Source of the DNA: Triatoma infestans
Lineage: Eukaryota > Arthropoda > Insecta > Hemiptera > Reduviidae
Direction: 5' to 3'
Assembly (NCBI GenBank): GCA_011037195.1
Contig: JAAEAF010014499.1
Span: 1 to 64,000 of the forward strand
DNA: 64,000 bases
In this document: one piece after another, positions 1 through 10,739 of the stretch
How the letters are laid out: each line of letters opens with the position of its first letter
Position numbering within the stretch: position 1 is the stretch's first letter
Notes under the pieces: generated by a model
What the model was told of the DNA's origin: nothing
Databases searched by the model: none
Seen by the model: only the letters and a program-made list of their open reading frames with translations
Made by a program: the position numbers and the translations under genes

Positions 1-2
1 GA

Positions 3-1214
3 TGCTCAGATCTGGGTCCGTTTTACATTATTATAGAGAGTGTGAACAAGGATAAGAAGGGTATATCGAGGGTGCACCCAATGTCTATTGGGAAACTGCT
101 CCACATAAATCATCCTGAAATATCAAAAAATATAGATTCTATTAAAAAATTGGGTATTAACAGGTTGAGAGTGGAATTGGATAATGGGGTTTCGGCAAAT
201 AAATTATTGGGGTCTTTAGTCTTAAAAGAAAAAGGCTTCAATGCTTACATTCCGAGATATTTGTTGCAGAGAAGAGGGGTAATAAGAGGCGTAGACACAG
301 AATTATCGGAGGAGGAAATTAAAGAAGTTATCAGGGGTCCACCTGGAATTGAGTACGAACTGATTGAAATCAGAAGGTTAAAACGCAAAATAATAGATAG
401 TGATACAAAAGAGACGAGATTTGTACCCACACAGTCAATTTTATTTACTGTTCGGGGCCAGCAGTTACCGCAGTACGTTTATATACACTATGTGCGATGT
501 GAGGTGAATAACTATATTCAAAATGTCGTACAGTGCAAAAAATGCTTACGATTTGGTCACTTCAATGACCAATGTAAGGGGAATACCAGGTGTGATAAAT
601 GTGGCCAAAATCATGACGTTTCAGAGTGTAGCGAAAAGGATCCTAAATGTGTAAATTGCGGGAGTCTTAGCCATGTTGCAACGAATGTAAATGTTTGTCC
701 GCAGTATAAAAAAGAGAAAACATTAAAGCAATTAATGGGGGAAAACAACATCTCCTATCTAGATGCCAAAAAATTTCTAGATAATAATTCGTTTGCCGCT
801 TTAGCAGAAAAAGGGGCTCCAAGTTTGGACGACATGAAGGAATTTCCTCTCCTTAAAAATAAAAATGCGTCTACTAGTAACCGTCCGTTTGCTTCTACTA
901 TATCATTTAAGAGAGCAACAAAAAGGAATAGGAATGTTTTATCTCCTAATTTTGATAAAAAACTAATTAGTGAACAATTAATTCAGCCTACCACAAGTAA
1001 AAATACTCAGGGAGGCCTAGTATCACATAACCCTTACTCAGAAATAGCTAAAACTTTGAAACCTCTTGAAAATGACAACAACTTGGATATTATGTATGAA
1101 GCGGTTTACTCTATTTTAAAGAGTATTAATGGGGCAGAATTAAAAGAAATTTCTGACGATAAACTAAAGTCCATGATCAGAGATCGAGTTATTAATTTGA
1201 ATGAAGCTATATAA
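3..1214 (+). CDS. LINE ORF1, gag-like nucleic-acid-binding protein (5' partial)
   Basis: ORF1 proteins of I/Jockey elements bind the element RNA and help form the retrotransposition particle. The frame is open from base 3 to the stop ending at 1214. The N-terminal part holds a G-P-F-Y-I-I-I-E-S stretch (about 15-41) followed by an RRM-like region with basic residues, as is usual in this family. Three CCHC-type zinc knuckles lie at about 534-715: C-K-K-C...H...C, C-D-K-C...H...C and C-V-N-C...H...C. A basic Lys-rich stretch follows, then a polar tail. No ATG is convincing near 42 (the codon there is GTG), so the true start lies upstream of the window. No internal stop is seen. Length (about 400 residues) fits an almost complete ORF1. 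Confidence 0.88.
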   Translation, partial: CSDLGPFYIIIESVNKDKKGISRVHPMSIGKLLHINHPEISKNIDSIKKLGINRLRVELDNGVSANKLLGSLVLKEKGFNAYIPRYLLQRRGVIRGVDTELSEEEIKEVIRGPPGIEYELIEIRRLKRKIIDSDTKETRFVPTQSILFTVRGQQLPQYVYIHYVRCEVNNYIQNVVQCKKCLRFGHFNDQCKGNTRCDKCGQNHDVSECSEKDPKCVNCGSLSHVATNVNVCPQYKKEKTLKQLMGENNISYLDAKKFLDNNSFAALAEKGAPSLDDMKEFPLLKNKNASTSNRPFASTISFKRATKRNRNVLSPNFDKKLISEQLIQPTTSKNTQGGLVSHNPYSEIAKTLKPLENDNNLDIMYEAVYSILKSINGAELKEISDDKLKSMIRDRVINLNEAI

Positions 1215-1638
1215 GGTTAACGGAGGTAGTTAATAATTCGTACACATATTACTAATTACCAATTTAGTATTAGTAATCTAAATATGTAATTATAATTGTA
1301 AATATCCACAAAATGAAAATGTACAAAGGTATAAACTATATATCTATCGCATCTGTAAATATGAACCATATTACAGCAGTCTTGTATATATGCTTGTTTA
1401 GGATTTGGGAATACAAGGGTATGAATGAGTGCATACGAGTGAGTGAATGTATAATACTAGACTTTATATCTTATATGTGTACAGTTAAATGTGAGAGGTG
1501 TGTGTGTCTGTGTATTTATATAAATATGTATCTTTGTACTTTTCCAAAATATGTACATAAATTGTATTTAGTTGTACAGTGTATATATGCTATTTATTTA
1601 TTAATATTGAAGTTTATTATATTTAATAATTGTAAATA
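1215..1638 (+). other. ORF1-ORF2 spacer of the LINE with a small open frame
   Basis: This AT-rich stretch separates the ORFs. A 108-codon frame (1313-1639) runs through it, low in complexity and rich in Tyr, Ile and Cys. Its stop overlaps the ORF2 start by one base (TAATG at 1637-1641). I see no domain in it and treat it as spacer, but the overlap would suit termination-reinitiation into ORF2. Confidence 0.45.
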
Positions 1639-3261
1639 ATGACTAATAACAACAAAATTAAAATTCTCCAGTGGAATGCTAGGTCGGTAGTTGGTAAAAA
1701 AGCTGAGCTTGAGGCCTTCATACAAACTCATGGAGTTAATATTATTGCTTTATCTGAAACGTGGTTTAAGCCGCATGTGAATTACATTTATAGAGAATTT
1801 AACACATACAGACATGATAGGGCAGACGGCAAAGCCGGAACTGCGGTATTAATTAAGAATAATATTACATATAAAGTTCTAGATAATATATATCAAGTGG
1901 CAGGCTTATTCAATGTCGGGCTTGAATTAAAGATCCACAGTAATCAAACAATTAACCTAGTCTCTATATACAATTCAAATCAACATAATATCAGTAAAAA
2001 TGAATGGAATAGATTTTTTAACAGTTTACCTAGACCTTTAATGGTACTGGGCGATTTTAATTGTCATCATGTGGCGTTTGGTTCAGACTGGACTGACAGC
2101 GGAGGAAGGAGCTTATTAGAGTCCGCAAACGACTCTAATTTAATATTCCTTAATGATGGGACGCCTACCTTTGTGAACAGAAGGACTCAATCTCGTAATT
2201 CGGCTATAGATGTTTCCTTTTTATCGAACACCATAGCTACTAATTTTGAATGGCAAGTAATACCTGACCCAATGGGTTCAGACCACTTACCCATTATTAT
2301 ATCGGCCAATAATATGACGGTAAAAACAAATATTCCACACAATAATTTTCGTAAATGGAATATTAATAAGGCTGATTGGAATGCTTTCCAAGATTATATG
2401 CTGAGCAATACAGAGTGTAATGATGATGTTATTACTGACTATAATAATTTTATAAATAAGATTAACAATGCGTGTACATATTCTATACCGACATATAGTA
2501 ATAATAATAATTATAAACATAAATACTACAATCCATGGTGGACTGTGGACTGCCAAACAGCCATTAGCAATAGAAGAGACGCTTATTTAAACTATAATAT
2601 GCAGCCTAATTTATCTAATTTTTTAACATATAAAAAGAGTGTTGCGATAGTTAAGAAAGTAATTAGAGAGGCCAAACGGAGATCTTGGTCCGATTTCTGT
2701 CAAAAGTTAAATAAAAATACGCCGATTAAACAAGTGTGGGACCAAATTAAAAAATTAAAAAATAGAAAATTAGCGAATATTGAGCCACTAATAGACGACG
2801 GAAGGACAGAAGAATACTTACAGAAATTGACACCCGACTTTGTACAGCCTAAAATTGAACTGAATAACTGTAAATCTGATCACTTTCTTGATAAGGCTAT
2901 TAACATTACTGAATTAATAAAAGCAATTAAAAATTCAAATAATACGGTCCCAGGCAAAGACAGTATTTCTTACCCAATTATTAAAAATCTGCCCACATAC
3001 AGCTTAAAAATGTTGTTAGCTATAGTTAATGATATCTGGGAATCAGGTAATATACCAATATCATGGAAGGAGTATATAGTGGTTCCAATTTTGAAGCAGG
3101 AAAAATCCCCAATAAGTGTGATTCCTATCGCCCCATCTCTCTTTCGTCATGCTATCTCTTTTGAATTGTTAAATATAATGAAAAATGAGGGTAGAACTAT
3201 TAGGTTGATGTGGATAAAAGCCCAGTGGGAATTGAAGGGAATCAAAGGGCAGACTTTCTAG
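1639..3261 (+). pseudogene. LINE ORF2, endonuclease and start of reverse transcriptase, broken
   Basis: The normal product nicks target DNA and copies the element RNA into the nick. Residues 1-220 form a complete-looking endonuclease/exonuclease/phosphatase domain: I-K-I-L-Q-W-N-A-R-S, A-L-S-E-T-W, L-G-D-F-N-C-H-H, A-I-D-V-S-F and the terminal G-S-D-H-L-P-I. A linker follows, then the first RT segment (V-P-G-K-D-S-I-S-Y, W-K-E-Y-I-V-V-P-I-L-K) to about 3100. At about 3100-3130 the sequence jumps to a piece resembling the middle of RNase H (S-L-F-R-H-A-I-S-F-E-L-L-N). All later RT motifs, including the palm catalytic Asp pair, are absent. A one-base loss near 3223-3226, in a conserved His codon of RNase H, shifts the frame; the remaining residues to 3261 are out-of-frame. 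Confidence 0.88.
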
Positions 3262-3749
3262 CAAAGCGAGCCACGGAGGTAGGTGAGCCCCTAGACATGA
3301 AAGTACCATTCACAGATTTATATAGTCAGGTTAAAATTTCCGTCCTTAATGAGTGGCAAACTGAATATAGTGGTGAAAGTAAAGGACTGTTCTATAAAAG
3401 CATTAATCCGTTAGTAGGGAAGAAACCGTGGTATGCAAAAGCTGGTATTCAAAAAAATATAGTACGCATTATAAGTCGCTTACGGACAAACCATGGTATA
3501 TGTAAAGAATACCTACACAAAATTAATATAGAGAGCTCACCTAATTGCCCACAATGCCAGGTGGTTGAAAGTCTGGAACATATTTTTATGATTTGCGCCA
3601 GGTATGAAGCGGAGAGAAGTAAGATGCTAGAGAAATTATCCAAGGAGTTGGCAAACCCTTTTAATTATAAATGTATTGTAACGAAGCCGGACGAGATAAT
3701 TGTAGAAATCATACTGGAATTTATAAAACAATGCAAAATAAAAATATGA
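3225..3749 (+). pseudogene. LINE ORF2, RNase H end and C-terminal zinc-knuckle region
   Basis: This is the continuation of ORF2 in the +1 frame. It opens with V-G-I-E-G-N-Q-R-A-D-F-L-A-K-R-A, the last conserved block of LINE RNase H (catalytic Asp in the A-D pair). After about 100 residues comes the C-terminal block C-P-Q-C...H-I-F-M-I-C (about 3546-3600), typical of I/Jockey/R1-type ORF2 proteins. It then ends near K-I-K-I. Open for about 175 codons with no other damage, so the frameshift is probably recent relative to the insertion. Confidence 0.85.
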
Positions 3750-4182
3750 AAAGTATAGAATCGAAATTAATAAACAGAACGCAAGTATCTAGTTCTATAA
3801 CAGCGTACTTGAATAGTAAAAAAAAAAAAAAAGCTTTAATTTAGGTCTAGGTTACTGTAGACTTAGATATAAGGGGTGAGAGGAGTAGGTTTAGGAATTT
3901 AGCTATAAAAGTATGAGTGTGTGATTTTATTTGGGTGCCTGTATTTATTTAGATGATTGTATTTAATGGCGTAGATATGTTAGGATGAATGTTAGTTGTA
4001 GTCTTAGGCATAACGGGGTGTGAGGAATATCCATTTATTAGCGAGGATGAGTTGGAGTGAATGTTTCGTAATAGAGGAGCAGCAGTGTAATAGATGATGG
4101 CGGAACGACTCTAGCTCTGGGCAGTGGGTGAAGTGATTCATCCATAAGTTTGGAAATGGCTATGGCCGAGAGAGCTAATGCC

Positions 4183-4223
<41 letters not shown>
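3750..4223 (+). other. LINE 3' UTR and A40 tail
   Basis: No coding potential. There is an internal A-run near 3820-3833 and a GT-rich middle. The end is a run of 40 A at 4184-4223 after a G-C-C-C. No AATAAA lies just before the tail. Confidence 0.75.
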
Positions 4224-4226
<3 letters not shown>

Positions 4227-4540
4227 CTTTTTCGCAGATAATCAGGTTATCGTGGTTTAGGATATGGAATCCCTTATTCGAAAATCGAAGCACTAATACA
4301 CCCATTGGGACATAAATATAAATTTTTCAAAGATGGAGTACTACAAGGGGATGTCCGGAAGTTGGAGTTCAGAAGTGGATGTCCGGGTCTGTAAAAAATG
4401 GATAACATCAAGAACTTGGGCTCGGTGATGTAAGAAGTAGGTGGGTGTGGCATCGAGGTGGGTTTAAGAAGTCGGTGGGTCACAAAGAAGCTTAAGGCCA
4501 CAAAGAAGCTCCATTCAACCCGAAGGAACAAAATAATTTC
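4224..4540. other. Unassigned stretch
   Basis: Immediately after the A-tail. No domain, tRNA or repeat recognised. The start (CCTCTTTTTCGCAG) may be one side of the upstream LINE's target duplication, but the partner is outside the window. Confidence 0.3.
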
Positions 4541-4541
4541 T

Positions 4542-4785
4542 AAGGAAAATAAAAAGAGTATATTTTACTCGGTCATGGAAGGAATTCTTCCCTATGGGGC
4601 CGAGAATTAGACCACATCGCAAAGGCTGTTTCCGAGGTTAACAGCAGTAAAAATCGATTTTTGGCGGCGATGTTTAAGTAAGACCAGAGCTGCTGGTATG
4701 AGAAATGAAGATTGAAACGAGATATGAATATAGAAGAATCCTTGGAAGAGAGAGTTACGAGGAAAAAGTTGATTTCCGAAAATAA
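4542..4785 (+). pseudogene. LINE ORF2 relic, C-terminal end of reverse transcriptase
   Basis: One frame, interrupted by at least four stops, reads Y-S-V-M-E-G-I-L-P-Y-G-A-E, then a Leu/Thr-rich stretch, I-D-F-W-R-R, and M-R-N-E-D. This is the pattern seen at the thumb end of many insect LINE RTs (G-x-E-x-W, then E-x-x-F-W-R-R, then R-N-x-x-I). A second relic with the same pattern lies at 34560-34910. Heavily decayed; the clade (L2/CR1/R1-like) cannot be fixed. Confidence 0.6.
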
Positions 4786-5970
4786 ATCATTTTAGATAGT
4801 TCTGCGGAATTTGTCGTTAAATTTCAATTGTTAATAGAGTTGGTTCAGTGATATTGGCACACTCTTCTGGACTACACTGTAACCAATCATTGTACTATCT
4901 GCTTGGGTAGGTATACATCCCCCCACTGCCTCCATAATTATGTCCTGGATAAATGAGTAAAATTTTACGTTTAATGACAATTTGCCATTTAATAGATAAT
5001 TGTATCAACAGCAGTAAGAGGACATGGTTTGTTTCACATCAGGCAATTTCACAAAATGTCACACCACATGTATTGTACAAAAATATAAACTCCAACAGGA
5101 GACCTAGAAAGAGTAGATTTTACAGATGAAGAAATGTATTTTTCCTCCCCCACAGCGACAGTGACAAGCGAGCGGAATGGGTTGGTTAACTGGAGATGTG
5201 GTGGTGAAGTGGTAGAAAGGAAAAGAGTACTCCAAGTGGTGCCCGGGGGAGGCGCCCACATCTCTCACGGTGTCTGACCCGTTTTTTCTCCCACCAGAGA
5301 ACATAGCTCCTGGTAGAGTGACCTCTTTCTGCCTTGAACCTTTGGGGACCTAGGATCAAGATATAGACATACTACAGTGAGACTGTTCACCTGGAATGTC
5401 CAGTGGGGAGAGGTCTCCGAGGAGCTTGTTACCATATATGTGTATTTTCAAGATTACAGTTTTTCGCGATATACATATTTATTTCTCACTCTTATTCCAC
5501 CGCGTCCAAATCGAAAGGAAAAAATAAACAAACCTTCCAACGAATGAAAAATAAATAAAAAAATATTTTCTTTTTCCATAATTGGTGTACAAAAATTTCC
5601 ATTTGGGAATTTTTCCTTCATATTATGAATACATATTTATTTTTTCCAGATTGGGAAAAGCCAAACTGGGGAAAATGTTGGCTAGTTTCAAGTAAATGAC
5701 TTTTCTTTCATTGTAGCCTATATGTCTGTCCTTATCAATGTCTGTTTAAACACACATCATTTCAATTTGAATTTGACAAAAATAAATAAAAACGAAAGAA
5801 TACCTGAGTTATTGGGCCATATGGTTACAAGTGATTCTCTGTTTGTTTGTTTTTTTTTTTTCAGAAGCAATATAATACAATGGACTGTTTATTCACTATT
5901 TTTTGAAAAAGAAAAATGTTTTATGAATGTACATTTTGTCCATCTGTTTGTTGATTTTCCAACATTCGTT
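4786..5970. other. Unassigned stretch
   Basis: Only short open frames without recognisable domains. A moderately GC-rich piece at 5140-5420 differs from its AT-rich surroundings and could be a further old repeat. No RNA gene seen. Confidence 0.3.
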
Positions 5971-5971
5971 T

Positions 5972-6184
5972 TTAATGATGAACTTTAATGGGACAAAAGC
6001 AAAAAAATCTTTTGTTATTTGCTCGATATTCCTTTGCTTCAAATTCCACAATATCAGTTGGCAGAATCATCTTCAAACTTATAACTTTCAATAAACTTTT
6101 AGCTTCGAATATTGCCTTCTGGTGAGAGGCAACTGGACATATACCCTCTAGGATTTGGGAACGACTTGCAGTTACTAACTCCAA
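5972..6184 (-). other. Short coding-like stretch, unrecognised
   Basis: A 70-codon frame with protein-like composition: Q-I-L-E-G-I-C-P-V-A-S-H, then A-I-F-E-A-K-S-L-L, then I-L-P-T-D-I-V-E-F-E-A-K-E-Y-R-A-N-N. The balance of charged residues is less random than in most short frames here. It could be an old exon or a piece of a transposon gene. I do not recognise a family and see no firm splice sites. Confidence 0.22.
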
Positions 6185-6249
6185 TGCAGCCTATTAGGCA
6201 GTGCATATAGCAACAATTTAGAACCCCCCCTTAAAATAAAAATGTTTAA

Positions 6250-6960
6250 AAAAAAATCTTGGTATATGAACAGGTAAGATTCCAAGTTTAAAGAAAATCG
6301 TCCATTCCATTTTCAAGAAAATTAGTAAAAACCAAGAAGCCTACCTTGGTAACAGTTTCTACTTTCTCTTACTCCTAATAAACAGGAAATATTGCGATCG
6401 TGTCGGATTTTCGAAATATTGAATTTCCATCGGGTGGTGCCCTGAATACAAAAAAAATATTGCTAGAAAATGCCTGTTTGTGAATATATGTCTCTGTATG
6501 CATTACCAAAAGTCGCAGGAAGCTCAAACTTGGTATTACGTTTAGGCACGAAGGTTTCGGGCAAAATCCGTCAACCGGAGTGCGACTTGACTGAATGTTT
6601 ATTTTCAGTTTTTCAAGATTTTCTCGAAAACGGCTCCAACGATTTTCTTTAAAGTTTTGTATACTATAAAAACTAACTTTGTCTACACCTATCAGTTGTA
6701 TTCGAAACACTTTCCGGGAAAATTGGGTTTTGTGAGCTTATTCTGGAGGAACAGTAATCTTAAAGCTTCCTCTAAAATTTCACTTCAGTACAAAATATGG
6801 TTCTGCCACCTACACAATACTAACATACATTAGAAGCATCGCTAGATTTCCACATTTGAAGAAAACCGATTGAACGGATGTACGTCTTTACAGAATAGGT
6901 TTTAGAATTTTTTTTGAATTTTCATTTTTTTACATTTTTTCGAAATACAAAAATTGGATT
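6250..6960 (+). repeat. Dispersed non-coding repeat, family X copy
   Basis: This copy shows most modules used here to define family X: CTTTCTCTTACTCCTA (6363), TTGCGATCGTGTC (about 6392), the reverse complement of a TTCCGGTTGACGGATTTT block (about 6558), TCTCGAAAACGGCTCCAACG (about 6622) and a CGAAACACTTTCC block (about 6702). The same short blocks recur at many loci in the window with about 70-90% similarity by eye and never form an open frame. Confidence 0.7.
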
Positions 6961-7130
6961 TTGGTTGTTTGGCGGAATTCGTGGCGTACAGCTTTCAATG
7001 TGGGCCTGTTTCAATGTTCTGGCGACAATGTAATCACTTCTAAATGGTGTGATTGTTAGCAGACCTCATAACATATAGTTCTAATGAAACTTCAATTTAA
7101 AAACTTTGTACAGCCTTTCGCAAAGAAAGT

Positions 7131-7580
7131 AAAAAAAAATTTTAATAAAATCATAAATTAAGAAAATGCGACACTTCCAATCATATTTGTATGCAATATA
7201 AACATGTACAGTCTGAAGGAACACTAGGAAACAAGTTTCAACAGAACAAATTGAACCAAAAACTTTCTACAGAGTTGTTCATCTGTTTAACAAATTTTAA
7301 GAGAATAATTTATAAATTTAAGTTTATATAATATTATGCGAGTCATTACAGTTTTGCACTTGAACATCTCAGAAATTATAAACTAATATATAAGTAAGGT
7401 CGTGGTGGGAGGAGTTAGCACACATAAGTACCGTGTTTTATATATACATATATAAGGAATTTTACATATATATATAAGGAAAACTTCAAAATTGTTGTAT
7501 CAACCTAATTATTCCATTCATGCCAAAACTTAATAAGAAATTTTCCCATTTACGGAAGGAAAATTTCCAACTATAAAACT
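7131..7580. other. Unassigned AT-rich stretch
   Basis: No gene seen. Contains TATATA runs near 7440-7480. Confidence 0.3.
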
Positions 7581-7692
7581 TATTATACTAAATACAGCAC
7601 ACATACGTGCCAACATATTATACTAAACACAGCACACATACGTGCCAACACATTTACTAAAGACAGCACACATACGTGCCAACACATTATAC
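7581..7692 (+). repeat. Minisatellite, three units of 34-37 bp
   Basis: Three tandem copies each contain ACAGCACACATACGTGCCAA preceded by a TTATACTAAA-like lead; a fourth unit starts and decays (TATACTCATT). Units 1 and 2 are nearly identical. Confidence 0.85.
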
Positions 7693-8000
7693 TCATTAAA
7701 AGGAAATTATTCCTTCATATTTTCCAACATAGAATACTTTTGCAGTATAAAGTATAAAACAACAACTATTTGACATGAATTTTAAGAAAGAATTTACCAG
7801 AAAAAAAAATTTATCAAATTTAGTAAATATGTAGCGCCAAATTTTGTTTCCAATCATTACACCATCTTCAAACGCAGCATACTCCTATGTTTACTACAAT
7901 TAACAAAATGAAATTGGTAACATACTCACACACGACTTTCTCTTCAATCTGCAGATAGTTATAGTTGACTGCTTCCATCATACATATGATCCTTACTAGA

Positions 8001-8006
8001 TGTTTA
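8001..8006. other. Target site duplication, left (TGTTTA)
   Basis: TGTTTA directly precedes the AGTAGATATT terminus and is repeated exactly after the other terminus at 14965-14970. A 6-bp duplication is characteristic of Maverick/Polinton insertion. Confidence 0.85.
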
Positions 8007-8137
8007 AGTAGATATTATTCGGTGATTCTAGGTCCATTTTTTTTGAGCCCCAGGCACTTATGAATTTACGCCTGAAGGCAGGGGCCTGGCGCGCGGCTAC
8101 AAAACTACGATGGACCCCCCATCTGATTTTTAACCAG
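8007..8137 (+). repeat. Left terminal inverted repeat
   Basis: Pairs with 14836-14964. Matching blocks include GGTGATTCTAGGTCCATTTT, CCCAGGCACTTATGAATTTA, a GAAGGCAG/CTGGCGC/CGGCTAC stretch and CATCTGATTTTTAACCAGGG. Differences are scattered substitutions and small indels, so the arms have diverged only slightly. Confidence 0.9.
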
Positions 8138-8139
8138 GG

Positions 8140-9470
8140 TATTTTTGAGCCGCGGGATGGCATGCAGCTACGTTTTGAAAAATCTAGCTTGAAAACAATC
8201 TAAGGTAAAAAGAATATTTGTTAGCCCGAGATGGGCATGCCGGACCTGCGGCTATGTTTTATAATATTTAGCTTGAAAATATAAGGTCGAAATTTGTCAG
8301 GGAAAAAAAATTTTTTTTGAGCCGGGAGATGGCATGCGAGGCTAAGATGTGTAATATTAGCTTGAAACATTTTAAGGACTTTAATAATGTTTTTGAGCCG
8401 CGAACTGTCATCCAAGTCTCAGTTTAGCTACTATTTTATAATATTTAGCTAAACACTTAATATTTTTTGATATTTTGTTCATGTTTACACTTATAATATT
8501 TTAGCTAAACACATTCTAAGGACATTAACATTGTTTTTGAGCCGTGAGATGGCATACAAGACTAGGGGTAATATTATATAATATTTAGATAAACACTTTA
8601 ATATTTTTTGATATTTTGTTCATGTTTAAATTATGTTTACACTTATAATATTTAGATAAACACATTCTAAGGACTATAATATTGATTTTGAGCCGTGAGA
8701 TGTCATCCAAGTCTAGGGCTAATATTTTATAATATTTAGCTATGCACTTTAATATTTTTTGATATTATCATACAATACGATGAACAAATACTTCGTGTTT
8801 TTTATGTTTATGTTCATGTTTAAATTAAATTATGTTTACACTTATAATATTTAGCTAGAAACATTCTAAGGACCATAATATTGCTTTTGAGCCGTGAGAT
8901 GACATCCTAGACTAGGCGGCTAAATATATTATCATCCTATTCTATGAATAAAGACTATGATTTTTTTTATGTATTGTTAGAAACATTCTAAGAACTTTAA
9001 TATTGTTTTTTAGCCGTGAGATGAAATGCAAGTTGAGGGCTAATTTTTTATAATATTTAGCTAGAAACATTAAATATATTATCATATACTATGAATAAAG
9101 ACTTTGTGTTTTTTTTACGTATTGTTAGAAACATTCTAAGGACTTTAATATTTCTGTTGAGCTGTGAGATGACATCGAGGGGCTAAGTTATTATAATATT
9201 TAGCTAAAAACATTCTAAGGACTTCTATATTGTTTTTTAGCCGTGAGATGACATCCAAGTCGACGGTTAATATTTTATAAAATTTCGCTAGAAACATTGA
9301 ATATATTATCATCCAATACGATGAACAAATGCTTTGTGAATTTTTATGTATTTTGTTCATGTTTAAATTAAATTATCTTTACACTTATAATATTTCGTGA
9401 GATGACATACAAGACTAGGGCAAATATGTTATAATATTTAGCTACAAACATTAACAATGTTTTTTTCAGT
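8140..9470 (+). repeat. Left-arm subterminal array of the Polinton-like element
   Basis: About eleven degenerate units spaced roughly 70-200 bp apart. Each is recognisable by GAGCCGTGAGATGACATCC (variants at about 8148, 8321, 8395, 8540, 8690, 8888, 9012, 9160, 9238), then an ATATTTTATAATATTTAGCT block, then ACATTCTAAGGACTTTAATA. Longer units add a GTTCATG...ATGTTTACACTTATAATA segment. Unit length varies by presence or absence of these sub-blocks. Confidence 0.85.
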
Positions 9471-9559
9471 TTTCGACGAGTTTCATTAAATTTGGTACAC
9501 AATCTATATTATTATTAATAGTCTTTATTACAAATAATGAAAAAAAAAAAAAAATTGAA

Positions 9560-9960
9560 CTTCCAAAGACACCAACCATGCTCACAGACCGTCGGTGGAG
9601 ACACAAACTATAATCTCAATTATAATTTTGAAAACTGGAGTAAAAGAAAGTTGTGTGAGTGTTTCACACCAGATTTTTTTTAGGCCAAAGACAATTCTTA
9701 TGGAATGATATTATCATATAATTATAAATACTGATGCCAGGAAAAAACTTTTCAGTAAAAGCGTACTTCCGGTTTACTAATTTTGTCTTAAAACTTGGAA
9801 TTTTGGCCATCTATTTATTTCTAATTAATCTTGTTTGGATGATAGAATTGTATAATCAACTATGATATCACTTTAGAGAAGCTGTAACCCCAACCCTCCG
9901 CTAAAAGTGTCGTTAAAAGGAATTTTCCCAAAGTAATGTTTTAAAACATAAGTTGTAGAT
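9560..9960 (+). repeat. Family X fragment inside the Polinton-like core
   Basis: Carries the palindromic motif GTGTGAGTGTTTCACACCAG (9655-9674), a TACTTCCGGTTTACTAATTTT block (about 9762) and later blocks like those of other family X copies. It lies immediately before the polymerase relic and probably landed in the core after insertion of the element. Confidence 0.6.
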
Positions 9961-9977
9961 CTTTGTATATTTAGTTT

Positions 9978-10473
9978 ATATGATATGAAGTTTCAAGTCT
10001 GGACCGCTTTCAATATATAAACACTTATAGATTACACAGAATTGTATTTAACAACAGACATAATTCTTTTAAGCGACATAGTTGAACAGTTTAGAAATGT
10101 GTGTGAATCTATTTACAGCATTGATCCAAGTTGGTAATTCACAACGCCTGGGTTGGTATTTGACGCCTGCTTGAAATATACACAAGTAAAATTGGAACTA
10201 TTGACCGGTTATGATAAACATCTATGATTGAATCCGGTAATCGTGGAGGTATTACTTCATGTGTTACAAGACATTCCAAAGCCAATTTGTTGCAATTTGC
10301 TCAAGCCAAGCACTCCTAAAGGATTAATTTGGACAAGTCAACGTACTACTGTTCACACTTACGATGCTAATCTTCTTTCCGATTTGCTATATGATCCTTT
10401 TTTCTGGTGTTTCAACTGTATTACATGCCCATTATTTGGTGTGAAAAAACTCTTATGTGATGAGATAATGTAA
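9978..10473 (+). pseudogene. Protein-primed DNA polymerase B relic (Polinton pPolB)
   Basis: pPolB replicates Maverick/Polinton DNA from a protein primer. One frame (9978-10219) reads V-W-T-A-F-N, L-I-D-Y-T-E-L-Y-L-T-T-D-I-I-L-L, F-R-N-V-C-E, then T-P-G-L and L-K-Y-T-Q-V-K-L-E-L-L-T. This matches the region after the exonuclease domain where pPolBs carry a Y-L-K-T-D-V-L-L-L type motif. A shift near 10220 moves to M-I-E-S-G-N-R-G-G-I-T-S, the segment just before the first polymerase motif. A further shift near 10318 leads to T-Y-D-A-N-L-L (10357-10377), plausibly the Y-x-D-A-N-N-L-Y motif. At least three stops and two shifts; the rest of the palm and thumb is gone. The assignment is by recall of family motifs, not by alignment. 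Confidence 0.65.
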
Positions 10474-10739
10474 ATATTAGATTATGTTATTATTATGTCG
10501 TTTGTAAATAGATTACTAAAACTGTACTAGAGAAAAATAATTTCTAAGATCATGTAAATATTATTGTACTAAAAAGAATTATGACTTGTAAAATAGAATA
10601 GTGAAAAATATATTAACAATAATCATAGAAAATAAACACTTATAATATGTCATTCTCCCTTTTTTTTTCACCCATAATGTTATAAACATTAAACATAAAA
10701 ACAACATACTAGTTATATTAAACATACCAGTTTTAACAA

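Larger units (their letters stand above)
1..4223 (+). mobile_element. I-type non-LTR retrotransposon (LINE), internally deleted, 5' end outside window
   Basis: The order is gag-like ORF1, a 424-bp spacer, ORF2 (endonuclease, start of reverse transcriptase, end of RNase H, C-terminal zinc knuckle), a 3' UTR and an A40 tail at 4184-4223. Presence of both an apurinic-type endonuclease and an RNase H domain points to the I group rather than plain Jockey. ORF1 is still open at base 3, so the element begins before the window and its target duplication cannot be tested. The RT palm and most of RNase H are missing, so this copy is not autonomous. The homopolymer tail and long open frames suggest a fairly young insertion. 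Confidence 0.9.

Noticed and set aside
1313..1639. Separate 108-codon gene between the LINE ORFs
   Set aside because: Low complexity, no domain, lies in the ORF1-ORF2 spacer of the element; noted only for its TAATG overlap.
3210..3749. Independent gene starting at the ATG at 3210
   Set aside because: The first codons are out-of-frame read-through; real similarity begins at about 3225 and continues ORF2 after a one-base loss.
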